Positions 38,814 to 51,105 of a stretch of DNA of 64,000 nt are shown here, in pieces. Numbering within the stretch: the first letter of the stretch is position 1; every line of letters begins with the position of its first letter. The stretch comes from Moringa oleifera (taxonomy: Eukaryota > Streptophyta > Magnoliopsida > Brassicales > Moringaceae): positions 4,089,501 to 4,153,500 of the forward strand of contig JAJFZO010000028.1 in assembly GCA_021397835.1 (NCBI GenBank), written 5' to 3'. Below the pieces are notes generated by a model. The model was not told the DNA's origin. It worked only from the letters and a program-made list of their open reading frames with translations, and did not search any database. A program made the translations under genes and the position numbers.

Positions 38814-41800
38814 TAGGGGTGAGCATTCAGTTTATCATTTGAAAATTTTAAAAAATTGAATTGATCAATTTTTTTTTATAAATTAACCGAAATTGACTAA
38901 ATTTAAAAGATAACCAAATTAACTGAACCAAAATTTTTTAATCGGTTTATTACCAAATAAATCAAAAATTTATTTAGGTTCAAATTTTATGTATTTTTTT
39001 TTACTTTTAAACTATTTTAAATCTTGAACAATAACTTATAAATCAAATATATATGATATAACATTAACAATCTATTTATATGGATGAAATATATAGTTAA
39101 ACTTTACTTTAATAATATCCTCATATATACTTAATAAAAATCATACATGAAAATCAACATCTCTAATATATAAAAGTTAAAATTTTTTATACATCAATAA
39201 CAACTTTTAGAATATAAAAACTTCTAATCATAAAAGAAAAATTCTTTTACATTAAAATATAACTGGTGCATGATGCATTAGCATTTAGCAAATTAACAAC
39301 ATCAAAAGGAACATTTTATTGAAGTTACAGTCCTTGTTTTTTCTATGTTGCCTTTAGTTCCTTAAAAAAGTTTTTTTCAACTAATCGAATGGCTGAAAAG
39401 TAAAAAAAAGCCAAGTGTAAGAATGTCAAAAAAGAAAAAAGTGCATTCTTATACATTGATATGACAAAAACTTAGTCAAACGAAGCTCTTTCTAAATCAG
39501 TTGATATAATACTGCAAAATATTATATGATAAGATTATATTCAAATAATATTTAAGCTTCACATATAACATCTTAACAACTAATATTTCTCTTTTAAAAT
39601 AATCAATCAATAAAGAAAAAAAAACAAGAAACAAAAATTAATCCACCACCAAAATCTCAACTATATAAGATATGAAACTAATAGTAATAAAAAAAATTAC
39701 CTTGAAATAGTAATACACTTTCACACTAATCAATTGTAGTATTTAATGCAATTTTGACAAATTTATAAGCACATAATTAAATTTGTTATCAAGAAAAGTG
39801 GCATTAAGCTTATCCAATAAAGACTAATAACTAAAAAACATAAAATAATCAAATAAACAAAACATTACCCATATTAAGTTTCTTAAGCTCTACCAAGTCC
39901 TCCTCAATGGTATCGAAACATGGAGTTCCACGTAACCAATCCTGAGCACAAATAAGGATTTGTACAAGCTTAGGAGTTAATGAACTCCTATATGTATCAA
40001 GCAAACGCTCGCCAGTTTAAAAGCAAATTCAGAAGCAACCATAGATATAGGAGCTGCCAAAACATCACGAGCCATATGGAAAAGAATAGGAAACCTATGA
40101 CTATTAAGTTTTCACCAATCAAGAATATCAAAGTTATCATCATCTTTTGCATCATCTTCACTTAAAAATCTATCCAATTCTGATTTATTTTCTTCTTTTT
40201 CAATCTCTTTCTTATATTTCTTAAACTTAAATAAAAGAATTTGTCTCTCTTTTTTCAATCCTAATTCATTTTCCTCTGTAATTTGGCTTACTTGACTGCT
40301 TTCACTAGCTTGTTCACGTTGAGGTTGCAAACTTCTTTTATACTCATGAAACAACTCTTTAACTGCTTTTCTTACATTATTAGTCATCACTGAAGCTTGT
40401 TCCATATGATACATTTTCAAAAAGTAAAAGTTGACAAACTCAAGCTTTTTCTAGGATCAAGAATAGAAACAACATAAAGTAGCATGTTCATCTTCTTCAC
40501 ATTTTTTCAATACTTATCAAACTTATCTTTCATTTTCTTTACCATTGCATTTAACTCAATATCAGAATGTGTTTCTTAATTGCACAAAGTAGCATAAACA
40601 TTACAAATATGATCGAAAAAACTATTGAAAGTGACATATGAAGAACCTAAAACTTTGATTGTTAGCTCATAAAATTGTTGCAAGAAAATACAAAACCTCC
40701 TAATAGTTTTCCAATCCTTTTTTTAAGGCAACCCATCTCCCATTATCAACTCATTTCTATAATGTGGATCAATATCATCAAAAACCTCAAAAGCCTTTTC
40801 AAAATTTTGAGCTGCATCCAACATCAAGTAGGTGGAGTTTCACCTAATCCTAACATCTAAACACGACAAACTTTTACTTTCAATTTTTTTAACTAAAACA
40901 CATTTTTTAAATTTGACCAACCTTGTAGGTGATTATTTCACATATTTAATGGCCTTCTAACCCGTGCAATTGATTCATTTATTTCTTTCAATCCATGTGT
41001 AACAATGAGATTAAGAATGTGCGCAATGCATCTTAAATGAAGATATTTTTCTTCTTGAATGCAAGTTCCTAAATTATTCAATTTGTTCTTCAAGTACGAG
41101 ATTGTAATATCATTAGAACTAGCATTATCAATTGTAATAGTAACACCTGATCAATTCCCTAATTATGCCAACATTTCTCAATGACTTTTCCTATGGGCTC
41201 ACCTCCATGACTAGAAATAAGACAAAATTTTAATATTCTTTTGTTCAATTTTTAGTCTTTATCATAAAATGAGTCGTAAGACACAAATAATTAATTTTTT
41301 TCACTGAAGTCCATGTGTTTGTGGTGAGAGACACTCTTATACTAGATGATATCAATAATTGGTTCAGTTTAACTTTTTCATTATTATAAAGCTAATAACA
41401 ATCTCTAGTTATAGTCCATCGTGAATGCATATGAAACTTAGGACATATAAGTGACATGCAACGTCGAAAACCTTTAACATCCACAAATTTGAAAGGTAAT
41501 TCATCCATAATGATCATCTCAACTATACCCTTTCTAATGGCATATTGATTGAACTTCCAACAATCTAAAGATCCATTTCTTCCAGATTCAAAAATTAATT
41601 CAGTTTGACTGGAATCAACAATAACATTTAATTACCCATATTAGCTTTCATTACAATTATTTCATTTCTTTTAGGGTCATCAAAAAACTCTCTATCACAA
41701 TAATTATATCTAGCTTTATGCTCACCTTGTTCATTAAAAAATTTGGTGTAGTGTTCTCAAACTTCTGATCTGGGCTTAAACACATTCCTCTTCAATTCAG

Positions 41801-43126
41801 AACTTATAGATGATGGATTGATTGAATCTAATTGTGTGGCATTAGGCATAGGATCTATATCATTACTTTTAGTTGACATCTTTTAACTTCTGAAATAAAT
41901 AACAATTAAAAGTAGTTAATAATAATACTTTTTAATAGTTAGATAAAATTCTAAAATATTTTAATAGTAATACTACATTACACAAAAATTTATTTTAATA
42001 GTAATAGTTAATACTACTGCCTTTCAAAATATGATTATGAATTATTAAAAAAAACATAATTTATAACTTTAAATTATATCAGAAAAAGATTCAAAAAAAT
42101 ATGAAGTAAAAATAAAGTGAATTAAAAAAATTAATTCTTTAATTTTCAACACTAGGATTGTTTTGCCTTACATGTTTTAGCTAATACATACCACATATAT
42201 AAATAACTAATACATACCACATATATAAATAAAAAGTGATAATACAGATAATAAATTTATAATACTTATCCAAATACAGAAAGAGAATCCACAAAAATGG
42301 CCTACTTTTTAATTTTAAGTGTAGTTGTTACAAATTAAGATTTGAAAAATTGAAAGATTAAAGAGTAAGATAGTGTATGCTACTACTGGAATGATTAAAA
42401 TTAGAAAGAAAGAAGATTTGGCATAAGGGAATACCAAAAGTGTATGCGTGGCATAGCCGCGTGGGTGTAGCTGTGTAGGTGTAGCTGCGATGCTATTACT
42501 GGGAGGACTAAAATTGGAAAGAAAAAAAATGAGGCCTAAGGGAATTCCAATTACCGAATGTGTATGGGTGGCGTGGGTGTGGCTGCGATGTGGTTGGTTC
42601 TCCAAGATAGATCGGCATGGTGCATGAATTAGGTTACGGCTTCTCAAGTTGAAAGAAAAGAAAGGGAGGAAATGTAGCTACAGTGTCGCTACGGTGTTAC
42701 TATCAAGAGGATTCAAGTTGAAAAGAAAGAAGATGAGGCCTAAGTGAATTTCGATTATCGAATATGTATGCGTGATATGGGTTCGGCTGCGACGATTCTG
42801 ATTCTCGAAAAATAGAGGGGCATGGTGCACGGATTAGGTTACGGCTTCTCAAATTGAAAGAAAAGAAAGGAAAGAATTTTGCCCGATTACCTCACTGCCT
42901 GAATAAATGACTTAGTAAAAAGATTAAATGGAAAAAATTTATTATTAATAATCAATCAATAAAATTAATTAAATAATAAAATTAATTAATATTAATTATT
43001 TATTTAATTAATAAAATTAATTAATTATTAAAATTAAAAAAATATTTTTTTGGTTAATTCTGTTTAAAAAAATTTAACCAAAACCAATAAAAAAAACCAA
43101 AAAAATCGATTTATAAATTAATTTAA
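38814..43126 (-). mobile_element. hAT-2, sister copy of hAT-1, nested in CACTA-1
   Basis: Begins TAGGGGTGAGCATTCAG at 38814 and runs parallel to hAT-1 over its whole length in the same orientation, including flanking non-coding blocks (for example the CATCAATAACAACTTTTAG segments at about 32064 and 39193, and the GATTTGGCATAAGGGAAT segments at about 35268 and 42414). It ends at the same AAATTAATTTA point, again without the mirror CTCACCCCTA end. By eye the two copies are roughly 85-90 percent identical. It sits within CACTA-1, left of the transposase gene, so it inserted after CACTA-1. Confidence 0.75.
39870..41879 (-). pseudogene. hAT-2 transposase, broken
   Basis: Minus-strand homologue of the 32626-34754 gene. 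The start is at 41879 (MSTK...). The BED segment SEVWEHYTKFFNEQGEHKA stays in one frame longer than in hAT-1, but the first cysteine of the CNYC pair is replaced by Tyr. The open piece at 40420-40112 includes LDRFLSEDDAKDDDNFDILD; the dimerisation domain (about 40110-39880) is shifted and has stops. It is more decayed than the hAT-1 gene in the core, with independent lesions. Confidence 0.78.
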
Positions 43127-46100
43127 TATATTTAAATGTCATGATATTTTCATAATACATTAAATATTTGATTCATTTTATTGACTATAACACATTATAA
43201 AGTTATGTAATATACTAATTATAATAATTATAATTTATAATGATGAGTCATGAGTGATTAGTGAAGAATATTAGAACTTACTCCTTGACTCAGATTAACA
43301 AGTTATTAATCTAAATAATAATAATTGAGTTATAATTGATATAAATTATTGATTAAATTAAAATGAATAAATTAAGAAACAACATAGTACCTCAACACGA
43401 TGCCATTTTGATGGACTATAAATAAATCATCAACCCAAATTGTCTTACTTAATTCTCTAACACTTATGACTGCTTCTTCCTCCTTCTCCTTTCTTTTCTT
43501 TACAATATTTCATCAATCTCTCTTCAATCTCTCTTTCAATCATTTTTCTACTGTAATTTTCTCTCTAAATACTTAGTTCCCTTTTCATTATACATCGTTA
43601 AAATTGTGATTTCAAGAAGTATTACGAGGTTGAATCTTGAGAGCACTGTGAAGGATTTTCTATGAAGTTTAGTCCACATATGAGGTCGAATCTAAGTATT
43701 TGGCGAACCAAACACTTCTTGCAAGGTGAAGCTTTGATTTTACGCTCACGAGAAGCTTTGATTTTAACATCATGGGAAGCTTTGATTTTACCTTTTTTTT
43801 TGTAATCTCTCTTTTATCTTTTTTGACATTTAATTTTTTCTCCACATGCTTAATTATCTCTTCATTGTATATTGTTAAAACTATGACTTCGAGAAGCATA
43901 GTGAGGTTGAATCTTACAAGCCTTTTGAATGGTTTTCTATAAAGCTAAATCTCTATTTTTGGTCTCTACATGAAGCTCAAATCTAAGCATTTGGCAAAGC
44001 ATTATTTGGATAATCTTGAATATATGTGACATTAATTTCATCACATAATCATTATTTGATTGTGAAATAAAGAAATTGTAGTATGATAAAATGTAGGTCT
44101 TAGTTATCAATGCAAAGTTTCACATGATTTTTTTAATCAATATGAATGCAATAATGGTTGAATAGGTATTGGTGCAAGCCTGCAAATTGAAGTTGGGGTT
44201 TTATAAAATAAAAATAAAAATTTATCTTGGATTGTTAGATGTAGTAAAAAGTTTGGATTTATTGGTTTGATCATGGTATCTTTCACTATTAAGAATTGTG
44301 GGTAACATGAAAGTTGATTTTGTTGTTGACACATCGAAAGAGTTAATTCTTGTTTAGTTTTTTCTTTAAGTGTTTTAATGCTTTTTCTTTATTGAGATTA
44401 TTGTTCAATGCTTGAAGGAGGTGATTCTTGTGATTGTTGGAGAACTTACTTTAAGCTAAAAGATCTTGAAGTAGGTTTTTTAATTTAACACTTTTTCTAA
44501 AATAAGAACAAAAAAAAAAACAATTGTAGAGCCATTTTTTTTAAATTTTCTTAAGAAAATATGAAAGAAAATTGGTTTTCTGAATCTCATGGTTCATATT
44601 CTTTTCATTTTCATGCGAATCTTTTATGTCTGCAATGTAATTCAGAGAAAGGCACATAAGTAGGATGTAAAGAAGCTAATTCTTCAAGTTGGTATGGTTA
44701 AATCCTTAATGGGGTGCTTATAAGTTGATCAAGGAAAGTTATATTGGCCACTTAAGAGGTGAGAATGTAAGGCTTTCTGTTTTTCTTTTGTGCATAAGAT
44801 TTTGTTACACCTTTTAGTAACCCCCATGGTAGTATGTAATGGTTTGATATTGTGGTTTATTATTACAACATTCTGAGTGATCATTTACATTAGATATTTT
44901 TAATCCACAATTTACTATTGTCATACATGTTAACAAGAATAACAAGGAAGAAAACTAACGTGATGTGTTTGAAACAATGTGATTGTTGATAGGATGTAAC
45001 ATTCTTATATCATTGACGAAAATGAAGTTTTTTGTTTGGCACTAAGTATATGATCTAATTTAGGCAATGACGAATAATTCTCAGTTGCTTTGTTGGTTAC
45101 ATTGTGTCTCCTAACAAGTGATTTTGATTATAATTGTAATTTAAAAATTTAAATTTTTGATTTAATACATAACATTGGTGTTTTAGGAGTGAACTTTACC
45201 ACTTTAGTGGTGCAAAGATCTACCCTGGTAAAAATTATTTAGATTTGTGAGGTTGGATTCTTAAGCAAACTTGATTTCATTTAAGAAGAAGTTCGAATGG
45301 CAAACTTTTGATTTCTGTCATTTTGTAGTATTATATTTTGAGTTTTATTAATAATTATTGAATACTGATTAAGTTATTTTTTTTAGTTAGATGTGTATTA
45401 GTTAGAATAAATTTTTTTGGATTGTTAATGTAGTGAAATCAGTTTAGTTCTTCAAGTTTCATGTCTCCATGTAAAAGCTTGTAGTTATTCTTCAAGTGCA
45501 CATCAATCCATTTCTAATTAATTATTCATACTTTGTAATGGTTGATGTTTTTTAGTGCCTCACTAGCAAAAATATGCACATGTTTTATAATTCTACGTGT
45601 TTCGATCTTATAAGAATTTAGTTTGTATTCGACTTCTAATGAAAGTCAAAAGAAAAAAAATTAAGTTAGCCCTTTTAAGCCTATAATTTTAATGTTTTCC
45701 TCACTATTATTATCATTAATGAAGCATTGCTTGCTTATGGTAAATTATTAAGGTAAGAGTTATTTCTGGCTTTATAGGATAAAGTTTGTTATATTTCGCA
45801 TATTCGCATGAGAAAGAACTTGCTTGATTTGTAATGTTTTGAGGTCACATTTTTCAGTATTTTTGAATTTTCTTCTCTGTCATTTACTTGATTGAAGTTT
45901 AACCTAAATGTCATTAACTTCCCTTAGTTTATTTTTTTTATTAAGTTAAAATTGAAATTTTTTTCCACAAAGCATACTTCAATTCATACATCACATTTAT
46001 TAACCAATGCCACAATTTTTTGATTTCTTTAAGTACTGTTTGATACCTCTAGAGTTTTTGAAGTTGCATGTTTGTTGGATGAATATTGAAAAAATGAAAT

Positions 46101-46690
46101 CTAAAAACTGACAAAATTATTGATGGATAATAATTATTTAAAATTGCAGTATTATCATTCGTATGACTATCATTATTCTTTTTACATTACAGTTTCATTA
46201 AGATGATTATTTTATATGTTCGAAGTTGACAAAATTATTCTAGTTGGCATATCTTAACATGGTGGATAATCATACAACCATGTATTTGATTTCAAATGGT
46301 AAATGAAATTGATACGTTTCATATAACTCATTTAAATGATTAATTTCATTCTTAAGCCATAATATTTTTATTTTAATCATAATATGAATGTGATTATTGA
46401 TTAATATAATGATGTTTGACCAGCAAAATAAAAGGCCATTGTTTTACAAAAATTTAATAAAATAAATTTAATTTGATTAATTAATTCAAAATTACTTTTT
46501 TTCAAATAGTTAATTAATTTTTCAAATATTTAATTAATTTTTCAAAACAATATAAATGAAATGAAATCAATTTTTAATTGTTTTTTTTACAAATTTCATT
46601 GTCAACCTCTTTTCCGTTTCAAAATAAAATAAATAAATAATAAATTAATTTAGAGTATTTAATTTAAAATTATTTTATTAACATATTTAA
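43127..46690 (+). other. CACTA-1 interior upstream of the transposase gene
   Basis: No coding similarity. A CTATAAATAAATC TATA-like box at about 43416 is followed by a CT-rich leader-like stretch (43470-43560) and repeated AAGCTTTGATTTTA motifs (about 43731, 43752 and 43779). This may be the promoter and 5' non-coding exon region of the CACTA-1 gene. The rest, to 46.4 kb, is AT-rich with no open frame of note. Confidence 0.4.
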
Positions 46691-47870
46691 TTAATATTTC
46701 AAAAATAATTTCAATTACATGAAATTAATTTTTTAATGACATTTTTTTACAATTAATTAAATGAGCAAAGATTGTTGAAATTACAAAATAACAATCGCTG
46801 TTATTTTACAATCAATGTTATTTTTTATAAATATTAACCAAGTGACTTATTCATGATAGATTATATGAGGATTTCATTGTCAACCTCTTATTTGTTTGTA
46901 AAATAAAATATAAATTAAATAATATTAAAATTTTCTTCTACTAATTAATTTAATAATATTTTATTATGAATTTTATCCATTTTTTTAAAGTAATAAATTC
47001 ACATGAAATTAAATGCTTTATTCGTTTTTTTATATCAATTTTAAAAAATGAGGATAGATTGTTTAAATTAGGAAAAAAATAATTGTAGCTATTTATTATA
47101 CATATTAATTAGTTTTATTATGAATTAATTAATTATTTATACATATGTAACTTTATTTTTAATTAATTTAATAATATTCTATTATAATTTTTATTCAATT
47201 TGTCAAAGTAATAAAAATCACATGAAATTAAATGCTTTATTTACTTTTTGATATCAATTTATAAAATGAGGATAGATTGTTTAAATTAGGAAAAAAATAA
47301 TTGTCGTTATTTATTATAAATATTAATTAATTTTATTATTTAGTTATATATATGTAATTTTATTTTTCAATTAATTTAATAATATTTTATTATAATTTTC
47401 TTCAATTTGTCAAAGTAATTATTTTATTTGTTAATTTAATAATAGCTTATTACAATATTTATTCAATTTGTCAAAGTAATAAAAATCACATGAAAAATTA
47501 AATGCTTTATTCACTTTTTTCCAATCAATTTATGAAATGAGGATAGATTGTTTAAATTAAAAAAAATTATCATTGTTATTATCATAAATATTAATTAGTT
47601 TTACTATTATCATATTAGTTAATTATATATATGTGATTTTATTTTATTACTCAATTTAATATTATTTTATTATACTTTTTATTCAATTTTTCAATGTAAT
47701 AAAAATCACATGAAATTAAATGTTTCATTCGCTTTTTTCCCATCAATTTATGAAATGAGGATGGATTGTTTAAAATTAAAAAAATAATCATTAATATTTA
47801 GCATAAATATTAGTTAGTTTTATTATATATATATATATATATATATATGAAGATTTTATCACTAACAAAT
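46690..47870 (+). repeat. ~218-bp tandem array inside CACTA-1
   Basis: The landmark ATGAGGATAGATTGTTTAAA (with one variant) occurs at 47048, 47266, 47537 and 47755, and a linked ACATGAAATTAAATG landmark at 47000, 47220, 47488 and 47708. Spacings are about 218, 270 and 218; the long one contains a partial duplication near 47415-47475. A diverged earlier copy begins near 46715. The array closes with a (TA)n run at 47824-47848. It is very AT-rich and non-coding. Confidence 0.88.
47824..47848. repeat. (TA)n microsatellite
   Basis: About 12 uninterrupted TA units at the right edge of the 218-bp tandem array, inside CACTA-1. Confidence 0.95.
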
Positions 47871-49001
47871 TATTTGGTTTCTCTTTTTTAATTTAGGTAG
47901 CATGATAAAGTCATTCATTGCATCTTGAAAAGGAAGAAGTCTATCGTAACATATCAGCTTTTTTTTTTTTTTGTCTACATTTTGGTAAAGATTTACTAAC
48001 TATATTTTTTTTTAATCTCATTTGTTAAATTATGTTGATCCTATTTTGTTAGTTATAAATATTTTATAATCCATTTCAATTGAAGTGTTTTGACAAGTAA
48101 CATTAGTAATAAAAAAATTGTTCATTTTCATAATTAGAAGCTTGGTGCTTGGTATGCTAGTTACAATATTGAAGTACGTTAACTAAATTAGATTGTATAA
48201 TACTTGACTTTTAATTTGCTTTTTTAAATGTATTTAATGTCACTTGATTTCCATGTTGTAGTTAACATAAGTGTTCACTTAATTTGATTTTATCACTTGT
48301 GTAAGTTGTAATATGTCTAACATAGGATAATAATTGTCTTCGAAAAGTTGATTTTTGACTCATCAACCTATAAAATTCAAGTAGTGCTTCAAGAATCGAT
48401 CCACTCAATTAGGCGTGCTAGCTTTTCTTGCATTAAAATTTTCAATTCACTTCTTTGTATCGTCTTATAATCCTGTTTAGGACTGTCTAGTTAACTTTTG
48501 AATAACTTCTAATTAGGATTGTTTTTAAAGATGTGTTATCATTAGAATATGCTAGTTTATATAAATAATTAGTTAATTTAAATTTTACAATTTTCTCTCA
48601 ACTTGTTCTTTGGTGCATATTTACTTTACAATAGTAATCTATTAATGCACTTAGAGAACCATGGTGAGGTGCGATCAAAATTTTTATGAACTAGTTACTT
48701 GAATAAACTTATTTTAATGAAAAGCCTATTTGAGAATGGGATAGAAGGCATGCATGTTCATTTTATCTAGCTGTTATCATCTTTTGAAAAAAAAAAAAGA
48801 TATATGATATATCACTTATGTCAAGTGTATTAAGGATAGGATCATAAGGTTTCTTTCATTGCTCTAACATATAAAAATTCTAGAGTATCATTGTTGGATG
48901 TATAATAGGAGAACTTCAACGAATGATTTTTTGCCAGAATTTATGTGGGGGTTGAAAAGTTTGTATTAATCGTATTTTAGCTACTTGTGTACTAAGAAGA
49001 T
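47871..49001 (+). other. CACTA-1 region between tandem array and TNP2 gene
   Basis: AT-rich, without open frames of note. It may include a 5' intron and non-coding exon of the TNP2-type gene, because the first recognisable transposase residues begin at about 49002. Nothing else was seen. Confidence 0.4.
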
Positions 49002-50193
49002 TTGTTGTTTAGATGTCATTATGCAAAATGCAAGTGTGTTCGCTTTTATGAGCTAGATATAATGAGGTTATATCTATACATAAAAAGTTTTCAACTCGAC
49101 TATTACCATTGTCATAACCATGATAAGGCTTTTGCTCTATTTATTGGAAGTCATTTTAAACCTGTTTTAGTATGTGAAATGTCAATAATTATGAAAGAAT
49201 GGTCATGCATGCTGTTGGCTCATCCTTTGTTCTGAATATGGAACTAAAATTACTTAATCCATAATCAATTAAGTTTTATAATGTGTTAACTGCTGCCCAA
49301 TCGCCTTTATTGGATAGATGTCAAAGTCACTTAGTTTTATCGATTTGTGTGAGATTAATGAGTACCAAGTTTGATTATAACATTATCATGACATGCATTG
49401 ATGAATTAATCACTCTGCTCAAAGAAATGTTACCAGCAGCTACTAAAATGCCTCATAACTTTTATTAAACTAAAAAATTAGTTTCTTAGCTTAGATGCCG
49501 TTACAAGAAAATTGATTGCTATCTTGCTGGCTGCATGTTGTATTACGGTGATAATGCTGTAGAGCAAGAATGTAAATCCTATGGCCAGATTCGTTTTTGA
49601 AATCGACGGAGAGTAAATAATTGAAGTAAGAATGTGTTGAAGAAACATATATGGTATTTACCGATAATCCCACGGTTGCAACAATAGTTTATCTCAAATG
49701 TCATTGCAAAGCATATGAGATGACATCATGAGAATCAACGTGAAGAAGAAGTGTTGGCACATCCTTCAGACTGGGAAGCTTTAAAGTATTTTGACCTAAC
49801 TTGCCTAAAGTTCATATCAAAATCAAGGAATTGCAACTGAGATTATGTTTTGATGGATTTAGTCCTTTCAACATGACCTCTAATATATATTCGTGTTAGC
49901 CATCATTCTAACTTCATACGATCTTTTTCTAAGGATGTACGTGAGAGTACATGTTTTTGATAGTGACAATTCTTAATCCAAATAATTCAAAAGCCCTAAT
50001 AGATGTGTTCTTGCAATCATTGATTGAAGATCTAAAACTATTATAGGATTATGGTGTGGAAACTTATGATATCTCACTAAAGAAGAATTTTTATATAAAA
50101 GCTGTGTTGTCTTAGACTGTTAATGACTTTCCTGTACATGGCATGTTATCAGGTGGGTACACTACTACAAAAATTATAATAACTGACATTAAT

Positions 50194-50474
50194 TTAATGA
50201 CAGTTATTTAAAGAACTGTCATTAAAAGGTTTATTAACACTTTTGATGACAGTTATTCTAAAACTGTCATTAAAAATAAGGTTTTTAACGTCAATTAAAG
50301 AAGAACTGACGTTAAAAAACCATAACTTAAACATTTAACGTCAATTCTTTAAGAACTGACGTTAAAAGATGTATCACTTAAACCTTTAATGTCAGTTCTC
50401 AAAGAACTGACGTTAAAACACCAGTCATGTAATAAGCCTTTAACGCCAGTTCTTCAAGAACTGGCGTTAAAGGC
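50194..50474. repeat. Left subterminal palindrome array of CACTA-2 (6 units)
   Basis: Six palindromes of 30-38 bases start at about 50194, 50244, 50282, 50332, 50383 and 50438. Units 1-2 have arms AATGACAGTT / AACTGTCATT; units 3-5 have AACGTCAGTT-like / AACTGACGTT arms; unit 6 has AACGCCAGTT / AACTGGCGTT. Arms match within a unit while the units differ from one another. They probably serve as transposase-binding sites and can fold into hairpins. Confidence 0.92.
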
Positions 50475-50519
50475 CAATAAGACTGGGACACTGATAAGCT
50501 ACACAGACTTTTAACTTTG

Positions 50520-51010
50520 GGCATACCCTAATCCAGCTGCATCTCTTGTAGCAGCAACCACAGCAGCAGCAGCAACAACCATTACTCCTACTTTTAGCAG
50601 CAGCCACGGCTGCTTGCAGTAGCGGCAGTCATGGCTGCTTCTAGCAGCAGCAGCAAACGTTGCTGCTTTTAGCAGCAGCAGCAAACGTTGCTGCTGCTTG
50701 TAGCAGCGGCAGTCATGGCTGCTTCTAGCAGCAGCAGTTGTTACTGCTACAAAAAGCAACAGCTACGGCTGCTTGCAACAGCAGCAAACATTGCTACTGC
50801 TTCTTGCAGCAGTAGCCACAGCTGCTTGCAGCAGCAGCAGTCGTTACTGCTGCAAGAAGCAGCAGCAAACATTGCTGCTTGCAGCAGCAGTAAATGTTGC
50901 TGCTGCTTTTTGCAGCAGTCATTGTTGCTGCTTCTTGCAGCAGCCACGGTTGCTTACAGCAGCAGCAATGGCAGCCATTGCTGCAGCTTCTGTTGTAAGC
51001 AGCAGCGGCC
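50520..51010. repeat. GC-rich GCA/TGC triplet domain of CACTA-2
   Basis: About 490 bases built from AGCAGCAGC and GCTGCTGC blocks in alternating orientation, joined by short linkers such as AAACGTTGCTGC, GTCATGGCTGC and CCACGGCTGC. It stands out sharply from the AT-rich surroundings. All frames are free of stops for long stretches on both strands, giving Ala/Ser/Cys/Gln/Leu-rich hypothetical peptides. These follow from the triplet structure and are not taken as genes. The alternating blocks would fold into nested hairpins. Confidence 0.9.
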
Positions 51011-51105
51011 GATGGTGAGTCCACTAGGTATCAGCTCTTGAGGTATGATGGTGAGTTCATTGGGTATCAGCTCTTAAGGTATGATGGTGAGTCCACTGGC
51101 ATTTC
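51011..51105 (+). repeat. 36-bp tandem repeat abutting the captured FLU exon
   Basis: Units start at 51011, 51047 and 51083, each opening GATGGTGAGT. The first two are complete (about four differences) and the third runs directly into the FLU-like coding sequence after GATGGTGAGTCCACTGGCA. The first bases of the captured exon therefore appear to have been duplicated in tandem, together with an unrelated TATCAGCTCTT segment. Confidence 0.88.

Noticed and set aside
42315..42647. 110-residue minus-strand open frame with HTH-rich repeats (HTHATHTHS)
   Set aside because: It lies in the non-coding left flank of the hAT-2 gene and is not kept in the sister copy hAT-1.
50511..51041. Several overlapping Ala/Ser/Cys/Gln-rich open frames on both strands
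   Set aside because: All derive from the GCA/TGC triplet structure, which lacks stop codons in most frames. No family similarity and no splice or start context.
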